Assembly (NCBI GenBank): GCA_025024175.1
Contig: QCXZ01000001.1
Location: 37,132,942 to 37,196,941 of the forward strand
Length of the DNA stretch: 64,000 bases
Reading direction: 5' to 3'
From: Rhyzopertha dominica
Lineage: Eukaryota > Arthropoda > Insecta > Coleoptera > Bostrichidae
The notes below the pieces were generated by a model. The model saw only the letters and a program-made list of their open reading frames with translations, had not been told where the DNA came from and made no database searches. The first letter of the stretch is position 1. Each line of letters begins with the position of its first letter. The translations under genes and the position numbers were made by a program. Below, one piece after another: positions 63,830 through 64,000 of this stretch.

Positions 63830-64000
63830 ATTTGAACAAATTCTAGGAGAATTTAAGACATATTACTTCCACATCCAAAGGATGGGAAGTATTGTATTGT
63901 GAAAAAAATTTTCAAAAATTTTTACTTGCTCATTTTCTTTAAAATGGTTGAAAACGTAAAAAAAAACAAAATTAGAGCAAAAAAATTTCTTGTCTGTGTG
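63830..64000 (-). repeat. Partial copy of the CACAGACA repeat (inverted)
   Basis: The last bases GAGCAAAAAAATTTCTTGTC and TGTGTG are the inverse of the end of the repeat at 9950-10262. The copy is cut by the window edge. Confidence 0.6.

Noticed and set aside
59527..64000. Third PRIM2 exon
   Set aside because: Searched for the continuation after FFIKAL and the next Fe-S cysteines; none found, so it probably lies right of the window.

Overview
This window is nuclear DNA from an arthropod, most likely an insect. It is AT-rich, its genes have introns with GT-AG (once GC-AG) splice sites, and the spaces and introns hold remnants of mariner, hAT, Harbinger, IS4EU-like, Penelope, non-LTR and Ty3/gypsy elements. 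I cannot name the species. Scattered N bases show a draft assembly.

Four conserved host genes can be built exon by exon with matching splice phases. (1) Mitoguardin (Miga), minus strand: three 5' exons between 28079 and 21272, with the rest beyond the left edge. (2) FBXO42, plus strand: five exons, 29343-45778, complete, with an F-box followed by kelch repeats. (3) XAB2/SYF1, minus strand: two exons, 55387-52778, complete, a HAT-repeat splicing factor. (4) PRIM2, plus strand: two 5' exons, 56316-59526, the primase large subunit, continuing beyond the right edge. Miga and FBXO42 are divergent. FBXO42 and XAB2 are convergent. XAB2 and PRIM2 are divergent, with a 72-codon ORF with a hydrophobic N-terminus between them.

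Layout: 1-14250 is a graveyard of mobile elements. A mariner transposase (640-3430) is split by a THAP-encoding DNA transposon (938-2658), which itself holds an 800-bp hAT-like element (1654-2453). These are followed by a Penelope-like element with a hammerhead-like motif, a gypsy pol relic, a LINE relic, and a YqaJ-nuclease element with terminal inverted repeats. 14255-18690 is a nearly intact two-ORF non-LTR retrotransposon, probably inside a Miga intron. 21-28 kb is Miga, with a second Penelope element, arranged head-to-head with an inverted piece of itself, in intron 2. 29-46 kb is FBXO42, whose long introns hold foldback MITEs, a LINE fragment, a THAP relic and a Harbinger element with a perfect TAA duplication. 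46-52.7 kb is intergenic with two hAT relics, one with a perfect 8-bp duplication. 52.7-64 kb is XAB2 and PRIM2, hairpin elements and transposase relics.

No rRNA, confident tRNA or CRISPR feature was seen. The most unusual items are the three-level transposon nest, the pair of hammerhead-like motifs in two different Penelope elements, the head-to-head Penelope rearrangement, the small ORF between XAB2 and PRIM2, and several near-perfect hairpin elements.
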